Below are positions 32,884 through 42,072 of a stretch of 64,000 nt of DNA, piece after piece. Every line of letters starts with the position of its first letter. Position 1 is the stretch's first letter. Both the position numbers and the translations under genes were made by a program. This DNA is from Halobacillus_B sp963739045 (GTDB lineage: Bacteria; Bacillota; Bacilli; Bacillales; Halobacillaceae): assembly GCA_963739045.1 (NCBI GenBank), contig CAVTYY010000004.1, positions 62,001-126,000 of the forward strand, given 5' to 3'. Under the pieces are notes generated by a model that searched no databases, was not told where the DNA came from, and worked only from the letters and a program-made list of their open reading frames with translations.

Positions 32884-33888
32884 CTAGGATTTCATTAGTA
32901 AATAAATAAAATAACTCCCGCCGACCACAGATACGACCAGTCCAACAGGAATTTCTGATGGAGCCAGTACATTTCTTCCTATTGTATCGGCAAGGAGCAG
33001 CAGCAACGCTCCCATCAATGCTGTGATTGGAAGAAGAGCTCCATGCATCGGACCGACGATTCTCCTTGCCAAGTGTGGCACCACTAGACCAACAAAGGCA
33101 ATCCCTCCACCCACTGATACGCTTGCTCCGGCAAGAGCAACAGATATGAAAAGAAGAATTCTCCGTTCTTTTTCTACGTGTGCCCCTAATCCAGCAGCGA
33201 TATCATCGCCGAGATGGAGAGAGTTGAGGGTGCCCGCTTTCATCATCGCCATCGGAATGAGAATAAGAATCCAGGGGAGCAGAGCCAATACATACGTCCA
33301 GTCCGTACCGGAGATATTTCCTGATAGCCAAACGGTCGCACGCAGAAAATCTTTTGGATCCATTTTCAGTTGGAAAATAATGATTAAAGCGGAAAAGGCG
33401 CTGTTAATTCCTATTCCTACAAGCACAAGACGCATCGGCGAAATGCCATTCCGCCACGAAATTGCATAAATTAAGATCGCAGCCACCGAGGAGCCTAATA
33501 ATGAGGCAATCGGCAAGAGAAAGACGGAGAAGTCGGATACGGCACTGACGGCTCCTTGAAAAAAGAAAATGTAAAGAACGACTGAAAATCCCGCACCTGC
33601 GTTAATCCCGATGATTCCTGGGTCAGCGAGACCATTCTGTGTGACACTTTGAAGGATGGCGCCAGATACGGCCATCCCAGCTCCGATTAATAAGGCGATG
33701 AACATTCGCGGCAGGCGGAAAGAGAACAGGACCATTTGATTTTGGCTGCTGCCGCTTCCTGTCATTGTTTGAAAAACCTCAGAAGGAGAAATGTGCATGA
33801 CCCCTAAATTCAAGCTTACGAGCATCGTTCCGATAATAGCGATGATTAAGCCAATAGCAATTGTCCAATTTTTCTTGTAAGCGGTCAT
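32884..33888 (-). CDS. FecCD-family iron-siderophore permease, second subunit
   Basis: 334 residues, nine to ten helices of the BtuC/FecCD type (FRLPRMFIALLIGAGMAVSGAILQ; GGGIAFVGLVVPHLARRIVG near the ATPase-coupling loop). The start overlaps the stop of the first permease gene by ATGA, so the two are coupled and should form a heterodimer. No ATPase gene is adjacent; a shared ATPase elsewhere (as YusV serves several systems in Bacillus subtilis) is likely. Confidence 0.9.
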   Translation of the reverse strand: MTAYKKNWTIAIGLIIAIIGTMLVSLNLGVMHISPSEVFQTMTGSGSSQNQMVLFSFRLPRMFIALLIGAGMAVSGAILQSVTQNGLADPGIIGINAGAGFSVVLYIFFFQGAVSAVSDFSVFLLPIASLLGSSVAAILIYAISWRNGISPMRLVLVGIGINSAFSALIIIFQLKMDPKDFLRATVWLSGNISGTDWTYVLALLPWILILIPMAMMKAGTLNSLHLGDDIAAGLGAHVEKERRILLFISVALAGASVSVGGGIAFVGLVVPHLARRIVGPMHGALLPITALMGALLLLLADTIGRNVLAPSEIPVGLVVSVVGGSYFIYLLMKS

Positions 33889-34919
33889 GTGGCATTCCTC
33901 CCATCATTACGGGCTAAATAAAGGAAGAAGGGGACACCGATGAGAGCTGTCACCGTACCTACTGGCGTTTCAAACGGAGGATTAATCATACGAGAAACGG
34001 TGTCCGCGATGATCAGCAGAATTCCACCCAGAATTCCTGAGCAAGGAATGATCACCCGGTAATCGGAACCTACTAGAAATCGGGTGATATGGGGAATGAC
34101 GAGACCGATGAATCCGATAGTTCCGGATACAGATACGGCCGCACCGGTTAACATGAGCACTACGATTGTTCCTGTCAGTTTAGTTACCCAGGTTTTTTGT
34201 CCAAGACTTCTCGCTACATCTTCTCCCAAGCTGAGAGCGGATATGGACTTGCTTAGTAACAGAGCAATAAAGGTCCCAAGAATGGCTACCGGTGCAAGTA
34301 ATTTAATGTGGACCCATTGAATACTCGACAAGCCCCCGGCATACCAGAAGCTAAGGTCCTTTGCGATATTGAAATGAATCGTTATGGCAGTGGAAACAGA
34401 CGTGAACAAAGCGGTCACAGCTGTTCCGGCAAGGGCAAGCTTCACCGGTGTGAGTCCGGACTTTGATATCGATCCGACGAGAAAAACAACTGCCGTACCT
34501 AAGCCAGCCCCTCCAAAGGCCCACATCATCATCGTGAAGCTGGAAGCGGATGGCATGATCGCAAGTGCTATGGCCATGGTGAACATTGCTCCCGCCGTGA
34601 CTCCCATAATTGATGGAGAGGCAAGCGCATTGCGAGTCATGCCCTGCATGATGGCTCCAGATATAGCAAGCGCGGCACCGATTAAAGCCGCAGCCAGCGC
34701 ACGGGGAATTCGCAGGTTAACGATAATTTGATGGGAAGAAGATGAGGGATCATATGCCGTTAAGCTTTTCCAAATCGTCTCCAGATGGATGTCCGCTGCC
34801 CCATACATGATGGAAATCGCCATGAATAGGGCCATGACAAAGAGACCAGCGGTTAAGATCACTGTGGCCAAAATAGTTCGGTTGTCTCTGGGCGTTTTAC
34901 TTGCTGACCAGCGCGGCAT
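33885..34919 (-). CDS. FecCD-family iron-siderophore permease, first subunit
   Basis: About 344 residues. NLRIPRALAAALIGAALAISGAIMQ and GTIGFIGLVIPHITRFLVG are the FecCD signatures. The likely start is ATG 34919 (GAGAGGAGAGC directly upstream); the ATG at 34937 lies before that site. Transcribed away from the substrate-binding protein gene, with a Fur-like box in the promoter region. Confidence 0.9.
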   Translation of the reverse strand: MPRWSASKTPRDNRTILATVILTAGLFVMALFMAISIMYGAADIHLETIWKSLTAYDPSSSSHQIIVNLRIPRALAAALIGAALAISGAIMQGMTRNALASPSIMGVTAGAMFTMAIALAIMPSASSFTMMMWAFGGAGLGTAVVFLVGSISKSGLTPVKLALAGTAVTALFTSVSTAITIHFNIAKDLSFWYAGGLSSIQWVHIKLLAPVAILGTFIALLLSKSISALSLGEDVARSLGQKTWVTKLTGTIVVLMLTGAAVSVSGTIGFIGLVIPHITRFLVGSDYRVIIPCSGILGGILLIIADTVSRMINPPFETPVGTVTALIGVPFFLYLARNDGRNAT

Positions 34920-34973
34920 CGACTGCTCTCCTCTCATAAAAAATAGATGTATAGAAAAATAGTTTAGGTTAAT

Positions 34974-34988
34974 TGAAAAACATTATCA
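34974..34988 (-). promoter_or_regulatory. Fur box for the permease operon
   Basis: The minus strand reads TGATAATGTTTTTCA, a 7-1-7 Fur box with two mismatches to TGATAATNATTATCA, about 55 bases before the permease start. Confidence 0.6.
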
Positions 34989-35072
34989 TTGTATTATACA
35001 TAGGCAGATTAGGCAATCATCGTCCCATATGACGAAACTGTAATAACAATGAAAAGTGCTTGTAATTGAAAA

Positions 35073-35087
35073 TGATAATTGTTATCA
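35073..35087 (+). promoter_or_regulatory. Fur box for the binding-protein gene
   Basis: TGATAATTGTTATCA differs from the Bacillus 7-1-7 Fur consensus at one position. It lies about 50 bases before the start codon. Repression by Fur-Fe and induction by iron shortage is expected. Confidence 0.85.
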
Positions 35088-35134
35088 TCTAGTAAGTTAG
35101 TAAGTTACACAACGATTTTTTAGGAGGAGACTAA

Positions 35135-36115
35135 ATGAAATCATTCAAGTTGTTTTACATAGCAGTTGCTTTGCTAACACTATTGTTCATGACTGCTTGT
35201 GGTAACGATGACGGAGACAAGAGTAAAGATAACGAAAGCCAGGATACAGAAGAAACTGGAAGCAGTGAGAACGGGGAACGCACGGTTACAGATGCTATGG
35301 GACATGAAGTGACGGTTCCAGAAGAACCGAAGCGAGTGATTGCATCTTACTTGGAGGATTACCTAGTGGCTCTAGATATTACTCCTGTTGCCCAATGGTC
35401 CGTTGCTGATGGAGCATCTGTCCAGGGATATCTGCAGGATTCACTTAAAGATGTTCCGACTTTGCCGCATGATCTTCCATTAGAAACGGTGGCTAGCTTT
35501 GAGCCCGATCTTTTATTGATGGATTCAGCAGGTATGGTTGAAGGAAACAAATACGACCAATACTCCAAGATCGCCCCGACGTATGTGGTTGGTGAAGCGG
35601 AGAACAACGACTGGAGAGATGAATTGAAGCGTGTAGGGGAAGTCTTCGGAAAAGAAGAGGAGGCAGACCAGGTTCTAGAGGACTACGAAAAGAAAGCGGA
35701 AGAAACGAAGCAGCAAGTCCAGGAATCTATAGGCGATGAGTCTGTTGCAGCGATCTGGCTGGTCGGAGATACCTTTTACGTTGTAAATGATCAACTATCT
35801 GCCGGGGACGTATTGTACAATGACCTTGGGCTAACCAAGCCGAATGTTGTGAAGGAAATTGCCGATAAATCAACCGCGAATTGGTCTGAAATCTCTCTGG
35901 AGAAATTAGCGGAGCTCGATGCCGATCATATCTTTCTGATCAACAGTGATGGCGATGGCGCTAAGAAGCTGCAGGATAATATTTGGCAAAACATCCCGGC
36001 TGTGAAAAATGGCAATATTTACGAATATTCAGCTGATAAAACCAGCTGGCTCTACACAGGTCCAGTGGCTAATACAAAGATGCTTAAAGATATCCAAGAA
36101 AAGCTAGTGAAGTAA
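35135..36115 (+). CDS. Siderophore-binding lipoprotein of an iron ABC transporter
   Basis: 326 residues. Signal peptide with lipobox MTAC (Cys22), a charged low-complexity linker (DDGDKSKDNESQDTEETGSSE) and a periplasmic-binding-protein fold of the FhuD/FecB class (TDAMGHEVTVPEEPKRVIAS; FEPDLLLMDSA; YSKIAPTYVVGEAENNDWRDELKRVGEVFGKE). It should capture an iron-hydroxamate or similar chelate outside the cell and hand it to the divergent permeases. The exact siderophore cannot be read. Confidence 0.9.
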   Translation: MKSFKLFYIAVALLTLLFMTACGNDDGDKSKDNESQDTEETGSSENGERTVTDAMGHEVTVPEEPKRVIASYLEDYLVALDITPVAQWSVADGASVQGYLQDSLKDVPTLPHDLPLETVASFEPDLLLMDSAGMVEGNKYDQYSKIAPTYVVGEAENNDWRDELKRVGEVFGKEEEADQVLEDYEKKAEETKQQVQESIGDESVAAIWLVGDTFYVVNDQLSAGDVLYNDLGLTKPNVVKEIADKSTANWSEISLEKLAELDADHIFLINSDGDGAKKLQDNIWQNIPAVKNGNIYEYSADKTSWLYTGPVANTKMLKDIQEKLVK

Positions 36116-36153
36116 AAAGTACAAGAATGGTTACCTTGTTTTATGGGCGACCC

Positions 36154-36205
36154 AAAAAACCTTCAATTACCGGTGATTGACATCCGGAAATTGGAGGTTT
36201 TTTTA
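36154..36205 (+). terminator. Terminator after the binding-protein gene
   Basis: AAAAACCTTCAATT / AATTGGAGGTTTTTTT hairpin with an inner ACCGG / CCGG pair. From 36206 to 36463 I see no gene or clear structure. Confidence 0.85.
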
Positions 36206-36463
36206 TCTTATATTATGGGTCCTTCTAAACTACAGCTTTGGTTTCCTTGTTATCAAAGTCTGTGGTCAGAAGGAGTCGCTCACTCATCCATTAACATATA
36301 GAAAGGTTGCTGCCCATTCTATTAGGAGATCGTAAAGTAACATATTTTTGCAATAATTAGATAAAAGGAAACCTTTGTCTATTTCATTCGTACTAGTAAT
36401 AAGGGAAATATTAGAAGGTCGAGACGATCGGCAATGCAACTGGTTAGAAAGGCGGATCTGTAA

Positions 36464-36781
36464 ATGAAAGTAACGGTTTTGTTTTCGACAGTAAGCGGCA
36501 TTATTATTTGGCTGTTGGTATGGGCAAGCAGTCTGATTTTCAATTTTTCATTTGAAGACTGGGCATTTTTTATCGGAATTGGCCTATCTGCTCTGTTATT
36601 ATTCTTCAATAGCTCAGGCGGCCTGCATACGCGAATGACGAATTTCGGCACAGACATCCAGCATGGGCGGCAGCAGGAAGTAGTGTGGAAGCTGGATGTT
36701 GGTGTGATATTCTACGGTTCATTATTATTTACTGCGGCTTCCCTAGTCATTATGGTCATTAGTTATCGAAGTTATTTCTAA
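36464..36781 (+). CDS. Three-helix membrane protein
   Basis: 105 residues: two N-terminal helices, a loop with HTRMTNFGTDIQHGRQ, and a C-terminal helix pair. GAAAGGCGG precedes ATG 36464. The next gene also encodes a membrane protein and lies about 90 bases on, in the same direction. Function unknown. Confidence 0.6.
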   Translation: MKVTVLFSTVSGIIIWLLVWASSLIFNFSFEDWAFFIGIGLSALLLFFNSSGGLHTRMTNFGTDIQHGRQQEVVWKLDVGVIFYGSLLFTAASLVIMVISYRSYF

Positions 36782-36871
36782 GGTGATTGTACTCTAGACC
36801 AGGTTGAGGTGATGCCTGTTTAGAAAAACGTGAGAAATAAATTTATAACTTTTTGGAAGCGGGTGGTTATT

Positions 36872-37318
36872 TTGGAACAAGTATTACGGGAATATGGAAC
36901 TTCCTCAAATAATTGGATTTTTCTGGCTCTGGGCGGTTTTATTTTACTGAGTGGAATGATCTTCCTCATTGTAATCGCTAAACGAAAAGACGGTTGGCGC
37001 AAGAATCAAACCGATCTCTTTCGATACACTTCGTGGGGGTGTCTGCTGTTAGGTGCCATGATTGGAGTCTATGGCTTATTAAATGGAGAAATGACGAACT
37101 CTCAGGATGACAGCATGATGAGGAATTGGACTAGTGAAAGAGGGTATTATGTAGACAATTTCGGTAAAGTAGAAGATCGTCCAGAAGAAAATATCATTCA
37201 AGTCCGAACAGGTTCATCAGTGGCAGAAAAAGAAGTCGACCACGTTATCAAAGGCTGTGATGAAAGGGTCTATGCGGAATTCACCAATGAAGAAGTATGG
37301 TTATGTGAGGAAAAGTAG
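36872..37318 (+). CDS. Membrane protein with C-terminal soluble domain
   Basis: About 148 residues, two helices (WIFLALGGFILLSGMIFLIVI and TSWGCLLLGAMIGVYGLL), then about 70 residues of hydrophilic sequence with two cysteines (GCDERVYAEF, EVWLCEEK). TTG 36872 follows GGGTGG; GTG 36830 is the upstream alternative without a site. Function unknown. Confidence 0.5.
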   Translation: MEQVLREYGTSSNNWIFLALGGFILLSGMIFLIVIAKRKDGWRKNQTDLFRYTSWGCLLLGAMIGVYGLLNGEMTNSQDDSMMRNWTSERGYYVDNFGKVEDRPEENIIQVRTGSSVAEKEVDHVIKGCDERVYAEFTNEEVWLCEEK

Positions 37319-37595
37319 CACCTCCATAAATGAATGAACCCCTAAGACAGCGCGTTCCCTCCCTCGGTTTTACTCGATAGGAACGAATACAACTACATCC
37401 TCCTCTATGACCGGTAAGGACGGTAGCTGAAAAGATCCTTCTATGTCCGTGTTCAGCCTCATAGAGACGCGCTTTCCTGTACAGAGGGAATCAGAGCTCT
37501 CCATTGATCGCCTCATTCTATGATAAAATGAAGCCATACTAATCAACCGATATGGATGCACGTCCTTTCATAATGGAAAAAAGGATCGAGAGTAC

Positions 37596-40500
37596 ATGGA
37601 AATCAAAGTAAATCAAAAGATCATAAAAGAATTGTGCGGAATCGTTTCTTTTAAAAAAGGAGATTCATATTATCGCTCAAATAAAGTCACCTTCAGTCAA
37701 TATCGTCCTCATTTCAGCGAAGCCACGGTTCATGGGGCAGAAGATTTTCACGTGACTATTTCAAAGGATGCAGCGGGGGAGATCGATAGGAACTGCAGCT
37801 GTCCGTCATTAGGGAATTTCCAAAAGGACTGCCAGCACATAGCGGCAGTCCTCATAGCGATTCAGGAGTTCCAAAAGCAGAAAATTTCACCCTTTGGCCA
37901 GCCTCGGCAGCAGTCGCAGGAAGGGGAGCTTACTGATCGTTTCATGACTCTGTTCCGTGAAAAAAACTCTCAAACCAGCGGCCAGCAGCACTATTTTGAA
38001 AATAGAGAGGTGCTTGATCTCCAGTTCACCTGCAGACCGGCGGCGGTGGAGAGCGGGCAGGACCTGCTGGAGATGGAGATTAAGCTGAATGGGAGAAAGC
38101 TGCCGCACATTCGAGACTTTTTAAATGATGTAAAGCGCGGAGTGCCTCATTTATTATCAGCCCATTTTACTTATGATCCGGTACGATATTGTTTTTCCAA
38201 CGAAGCGGATGAAGTCATTCATCAGCTCATTCAAGTGATCGATGATGAAAGAATCTTCTTAGAATCCAGCAGTTCTTCCTACACCACAACCCGTCAATCG
38301 TTATTGATTCCGCCTTCCTCCTGGATGAGACTGGTTCCGTTATTGACCAAGTATCCACTCATCAAGCTTGAGCAGGATGGCCGTTCCTATGAAAGTGTGC
38401 GCGTCGTGAATGGCACTCCGCCGCTGCGGTTTAAATTAGAAGAAAACGGCGAGAACGATGCTCAATTAACCATCAGCGGCTTCGATCAGATGCTCGTGCT
38501 GCACGCCTATCGTTCTGTTTGGTGTGATGGTAAGGTGTTTCAGTTAGAAGGAGAAGATAGTGAACGGTTATTCGCGTTGCAGCAAATGCTTCCAGCGCAT
38601 GAGACAAACCATGTTCCAATTCCTCATGACCGTATTCAAGATTTTCTTGAAAAGATTGTCCCCGGACTAAAGAAAATCGGGCACGTCCAATTATCGAATG
38701 CCTTTTATCAGAAGTACCTGAAAACGCCGCTTAAGGCGAAGCTATATTTAGATCGGCTGAAAAACCGGCTGTTGGCTGGACTCGAATTTCACTATGGGAG
38801 CGTTGTGATTCAGCCCTTGGAGAACCGAGATCTTCCCGCTGGCCCGATTGTGATCAGAGATATCGATAAGGAAGAAGAAATTCTTCAGCTTATGGAAGAC
38901 AGCGGGTTCTCAAAGACCGACGGCGGTTATTATATGCAAAATGATGCACTGGAGTATGAATTTCTCTATCATATCGTTCCCAGGCTGCAGCAAATGGTTC
39001 AGCTTTATGCTACAACGGCGGTGCGAAATCGAATCGTCAAAAAGAAGGCCCATCCCATCATAAAGGTCAAACTGAATAAAAAAGAGCGAACCAATTGGCT
39101 CGAATTTAAGTTTGAAATGGACGGTATTTCTGACCATCAGATGAAAGACCTTTTAGCAGCCATTGAAGAAAAGCGAAAATATTACCGGCTTCGTAATGGA
39201 AATCTCTTATCTCTTGAGACAAGGGAAATCGAAGAAATTCAGCGTTTTCTAAATGAAGTTCCCGGGCAGGAAGAAGATTGGGAGACGAGTCTTCATCTCC
39301 CTGTTGAAAAGAGCTTTCCACTGCTGGATAAAGCTGATGAGAGCACAGTTTTCTCGGTGGAAGAGTCATTTCGCAAGTTTCTTAATCAAGTAAACCATCC
39401 GGGCAGTTTAGATTTTGAGGTGCCAGAGTCCCTGGATCAGATCTTACGGGAGTATCAAAAGCACGGTTATAAATGGATGAAAATGCTTGCCAGCTATGGT
39501 TTTGGCGGTGTGCTGGCAGATGACATGGGTCTTGGGAAAACGCTGCAAAGCATTACTTTTATTGTTTCAGAGCTGTCAGAGATCCGCGAGCAGAAGCGTC
39601 CGGTTCTTATCGTCTGCCCTTCCTCTTTAACCCATAACTGGTTCCAGGAAATCGCGAAGTTTTCACCAGAAGTAAAAGCCGTGGTCCTGGATGGAAACAA
39701 GTCAGAAAGAACTCGATTACAGAAGAACAGCCAGAAGGAAGATGTGCTGATTACTTCCTATCCCCTGCTGAGAAGAGATATCCAATGGTATCAGATGCAG
39801 ACGTTCCACACGGTGTTCTTTGATGAGGCACAGGCGTTTAAGAATCCAGTCACTCAAACCGCCCGTTCGGTGAAAAAGATTACCGCCGAGCACCGGTTTG
39901 GGCTGACAGGAACGCCAATAGAAAATACGATGGAAGAGCTGTGGTCAATTTATCATGTTATCTTTCCGCAGCTGTTTCAGGGACTGCAGGAATACAGCTA
40001 TTTGCCAAGAAAAACAATTGCCCGCCGCGTGCGGCCATTCTTACTTCGCCGAAAAAAGGAAGATGTGCTAAAGGAGCTGCCTGAAAAACGGGAGTCATTA
40101 GAGCGATCAGACCTTCTCCCCGAACAAAAGGAGCTTTACGGAGCCTATTTGGCCAAACTCAGAGAGGATACCTTGAAGCATCTCGACAAAGACACTATTC
40201 GCAAAAACCGTATTCGAATTTTAGCAGGGTTGACCCGTCTGCGGCAGATTTGCTGTCACCCGTCTCTTTTTGTAGACGGCTACCAAGGAAGTTCAGCCAA
40301 ATTCCAACAGCTACTGCAAATTCTCGAAGAATCAAAACGAACCGGAAGAAGAGTCCTGATCTTCTCTCAATTTACTAAAATGCTCAAGCTCATCGGCAGA
40401 GAGCTTGCCATGCAAGGTCAAACCTATTTCTATCTGGACGGAGAAACGCCTTCGGAAGAACGAGTAGAACTCTGCCATCGATTTAACCACGGAGAAAAAG

Positions 40501-40805
40501 ATTTGTTCCTCATTTCTTTAAAAGCAGGAGGGACCGGCCTTAATCTTACCGGCGCCGATACCGTTATTCTGTACGACCTGTGGTGGAACCCTGCCGTAGA
40601 GCAGCAGGCTGCCGATCGAACCCACCGCATTGGTCAGAAAAAGACAGTCCAGGTCATCAAACTGGTGGCGCGCGGCACCATTGAGGAAAAAATGAACGAA
40701 CTGCAAGCCAAAAAACGGACCTTGATCACAGAGCTTATTGATCCGGAAGAACAAGTTGCAACGACCCTAACAGAAGAAGATATTCGGGAAATTTTACTGG
40801 ATTAG
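37596..40805 (+). CDS. SNF2-family helicase with SWIM zinc finger
   Basis: 1069 residues. SWIM finger CSCPSLGNFQKDCQH (C67, C69, C79, H81) near the N-terminus, a long middle region, then the SNF2 ATPase: LREYQKHGYKWMKML, ADDMGLGKTLQSI (Walker A), FDEAQAFKN (motif II), GLTGTPIENTMEELWS (motif III), and the helicase C half with FSQFTKMLKLIG, LKAGGTGLNLTGADTVI and QAADRTHRIGQKKTVQV. Such bacterial Swi2/Snf2 proteins remodel DNA-protein complexes; bacterial roles are poorly known. Single gene, no neighbours suggesting a restriction or phage-defence island. Confidence 0.93.
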   Translation: MEIKVNQKIIKELCGIVSFKKGDSYYRSNKVTFSQYRPHFSEATVHGAEDFHVTISKDAAGEIDRNCSCPSLGNFQKDCQHIAAVLIAIQEFQKQKISPFGQPRQQSQEGELTDRFMTLFREKNSQTSGQQHYFENREVLDLQFTCRPAAVESGQDLLEMEIKLNGRKLPHIRDFLNDVKRGVPHLLSAHFTYDPVRYCFSNEADEVIHQLIQVIDDERIFLESSSSSYTTTRQSLLIPPSSWMRLVPLLTKYPLIKLEQDGRSYESVRVVNGTPPLRFKLEENGENDAQLTISGFDQMLVLHAYRSVWCDGKVFQLEGEDSERLFALQQMLPAHETNHVPIPHDRIQDFLEKIVPGLKKIGHVQLSNAFYQKYLKTPLKAKLYLDRLKNRLLAGLEFHYGSVVIQPLENRDLPAGPIVIRDIDKEEEILQLMEDSGFSKTDGGYYMQNDALEYEFLYHIVPRLQQMVQLYATTAVRNRIVKKKAHPIIKVKLNKKERTNWLEFKFEMDGISDHQMKDLLAAIEEKRKYYRLRNGNLLSLETREIEEIQRFLNEVPGQEEDWETSLHLPVEKSFPLLDKADESTVFSVEESFRKFLNQVNHPGSLDFEVPESLDQILREYQKHGYKWMKMLASYGFGGVLADDMGLGKTLQSITFIVSELSEIREQKRPVLIVCPSSLTHNWFQEIAKFSPEVKAVVLDGNKSERTRLQKNSQKEDVLITSYPLLRRDIQWYQMQTFHTVFFDEAQAFKNPVTQTARSVKKITAEHRFGLTGTPIENTMEELWSIYHVIFPQLFQGLQEYSYLPRKTIARRVRPFLLRRKKEDVLKELPEKRESLERSDLLPEQKELYGAYLAKLREDTLKHLDKDTIRKNRIRILAGLTRLRQICCHPSLFVDGYQGSSAKFQQLLQILEESKRTGRRVLIFSQFTKMLKLIGRELAMQGQTYFYLDGETPSEERVELCHRFNHGEKDLFLISLKAGGTGLNLTGADTVILYDLWWNPAVEQQAADRTHRIGQKKTVQVIKLVARGTIEEKMNELQAKKRTLITELIDPEEQVATTLTEEDIREILLD

Positions 40806-41046
40806 TATGACTTCGTTAATAATCGGTGTGAAAAAAAGCATGTTTGACGAAATTAACCGTATCTATGATGGAGCACAACTTCTCAAGACTGAGTTTTTTT
40901 AAGTGCTTACGGCATGAATTTCCTGTTTGTTTTTTGTTCAAAATCTCGTTCCCAGGGTAGGAACCATCTAACATAAATGTTGTAAGCTGAAAATATTTCC
41001 TGTAAATATGTCACCTTGAATTTTAGTACACTCTCTTTTTCAGTTG

Positions 41047-41055
41047 CATAGGATA
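41047..41055 (+). promoter_or_regulatory. Sigma-K-like -10 box before the cupin gene
   Basis: CATAGGATA fits the sigma-K -10 form CATANNNTA, with AC about 17 bases upstream as a -35. It would give late mother-cell expression, in keeping with a spore-surface cupin. Confidence 0.45.
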
Positions 41056-41084
41056 CTTTTATAAACTGGAAAAGGATGGGTGAA

Positions 41085-41903
41085 ATGTACTACGTTCCTT
41101 ATATGTATCCTTATCAAAATTTTAATTATGGGAATACCCCTATGTACACCTATGGAAGACATTATGAATACGGGACGCCAAATGAGGTAGTGTATGCAAA
41201 CCAATTTAATTCTTTTCGCTTTCCTGACAGCGATGGCATTACTTTAAAAGATTATGGACCCAACCCACTTGTTGTTAATATCAATCAAGCCACGAATCAA
41301 AACGATACGTATCGGACAGCTTTATGGACAGGAACTCATTTGCAAGTTACTTTAATGAGTATCAATGTTGGCGAAGATATCGGTCTTGAAATCCATCCTG
41401 ACGTTGATCAATTTTTACGTATTGAACAAGGGCAGGGAATGGTTCAAATGGGTAAGAGTAAAGATAATTTAAATTTTAGAAGAAATGTTTATGATGATTC
41501 CGCGATTATGATACCTGCAGGAACGTGGCATAATGTAATCAACACGGGCAATGTTCCGCTTAAACTTTACTCCATCTATGCTCCACCTAATCATCCATTT
41601 GGGACGATTCATAGGACCAAAGCCGATGCAGTGGCTGCAGAAGAAGGGCACGACCATGGCAATGGAACTACGCTTATTGATGGAAAAACTCCAGATGAAT
41701 GGGTTCAATTCACGGAATTTTTAGTGAAGAAAGGATTAGAAGATGTTAAAAGAGGGATAAATGCCACACACATCCTTCAAGAATTTATTCTTATGGGAGT
41801 GCTGACGGGGAAGGGATATTCTCCAGAAGTAGCCTATGAAACAGTAGAAGAATGGGAACGGACAGGAGAATCCAAACTTCTTCAGCAAAGTAAAAATATG
41901 TAG
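41085..41903 (+). CDS. Cupin-domain protein, probably spore coat-associated
   Basis: 272 residues. A Tyr/Pro/Asn-rich N-terminus (YYVPYMYPYQNFNYG) typical of spore coat proteins, a cupin domain (about 85-170; IGLEIHPDVDQFLRIEQGQG and IPAGTWHNVINTG), and a helical C-terminal part. The first cupin motif has HPDVDQF, so the metal site may differ from oxalate decarboxylases. ATG 41085 is preferred because AAAGGATGGGTG is its ribosome site; ATG 41076 lies inside it. Function unknown. Confidence 0.75.
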   Translation: MYYVPYMYPYQNFNYGNTPMYTYGRHYEYGTPNEVVYANQFNSFRFPDSDGITLKDYGPNPLVVNINQATNQNDTYRTALWTGTHLQVTLMSINVGEDIGLEIHPDVDQFLRIEQGQGMVQMGKSKDNLNFRRNVYDDSAIMIPAGTWHNVINTGNVPLKLYSIYAPPNHPFGTIHRTKADAVAAEEGHDHGNGTTLIDGKTPDEWVQFTEFLVKKGLEDVKRGINATHILQEFILMGVLTGKGYSPEVAYETVEEWERTGESKLLQQSKNM

Positions 41904-41977
41904 CGAAAGAATTTGAGTCTGTCCCCGAAAAAACAAAGGGTCTTGTTGACTTGAGGATTTCAATTATTGATAGATAA

Positions 41978-42015
41978 AGAAAACCCAAACCAGAAACATT
42001 GGTTCGGGTTTTCTT
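41978..42015 (+). terminator. Hairpin after the cupin gene
   Basis: AGAAAACCCAAACCA / TTGGTTCGGGTTTTCTT, nearly the same as the hairpin at 4983-5026. Confidence 0.65.
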
Positions 42016-42072
42016 GTGCATAAAATTCTTTTGTTACCAGCCTCTTTATAATCAACGATCAACTTAGGAGCA

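Noticed and set aside
32511..32898. Two open frames of 66 and 114 codons
   Set aside because: They run through the GC-rich palindromic repeat and the nested palindrome, have no ribosome sites, and their sequence is explained by the repeats.
33023..34731. Long plus-strand frames opposite the permease genes
   Set aside because: Complement of codons in the two FecCD genes; the amino-acid make-up (Pro/Ala/Thr/Ile) is typical of shadow frames.
37370..37537. Minus-strand frame of about 55-63 codons upstream of the SNF2 gene
   Set aside because: The end (LPVIEEDVVVFVPIE) looks protein-like, but the start has no proper ribosome site and the region is needed for the SNF2 promoter. Not enough support.
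36872..40805. SNF2 gene as part of a phage-defence island
   Set aside because: SNF2 helicases occur in some defence systems, but no nuclease, methylase, phospholipase D or DUF1998-type partner lies next to it; the SWIM-SNF2 form is a common stand-alone housekeeping gene in Bacillus.
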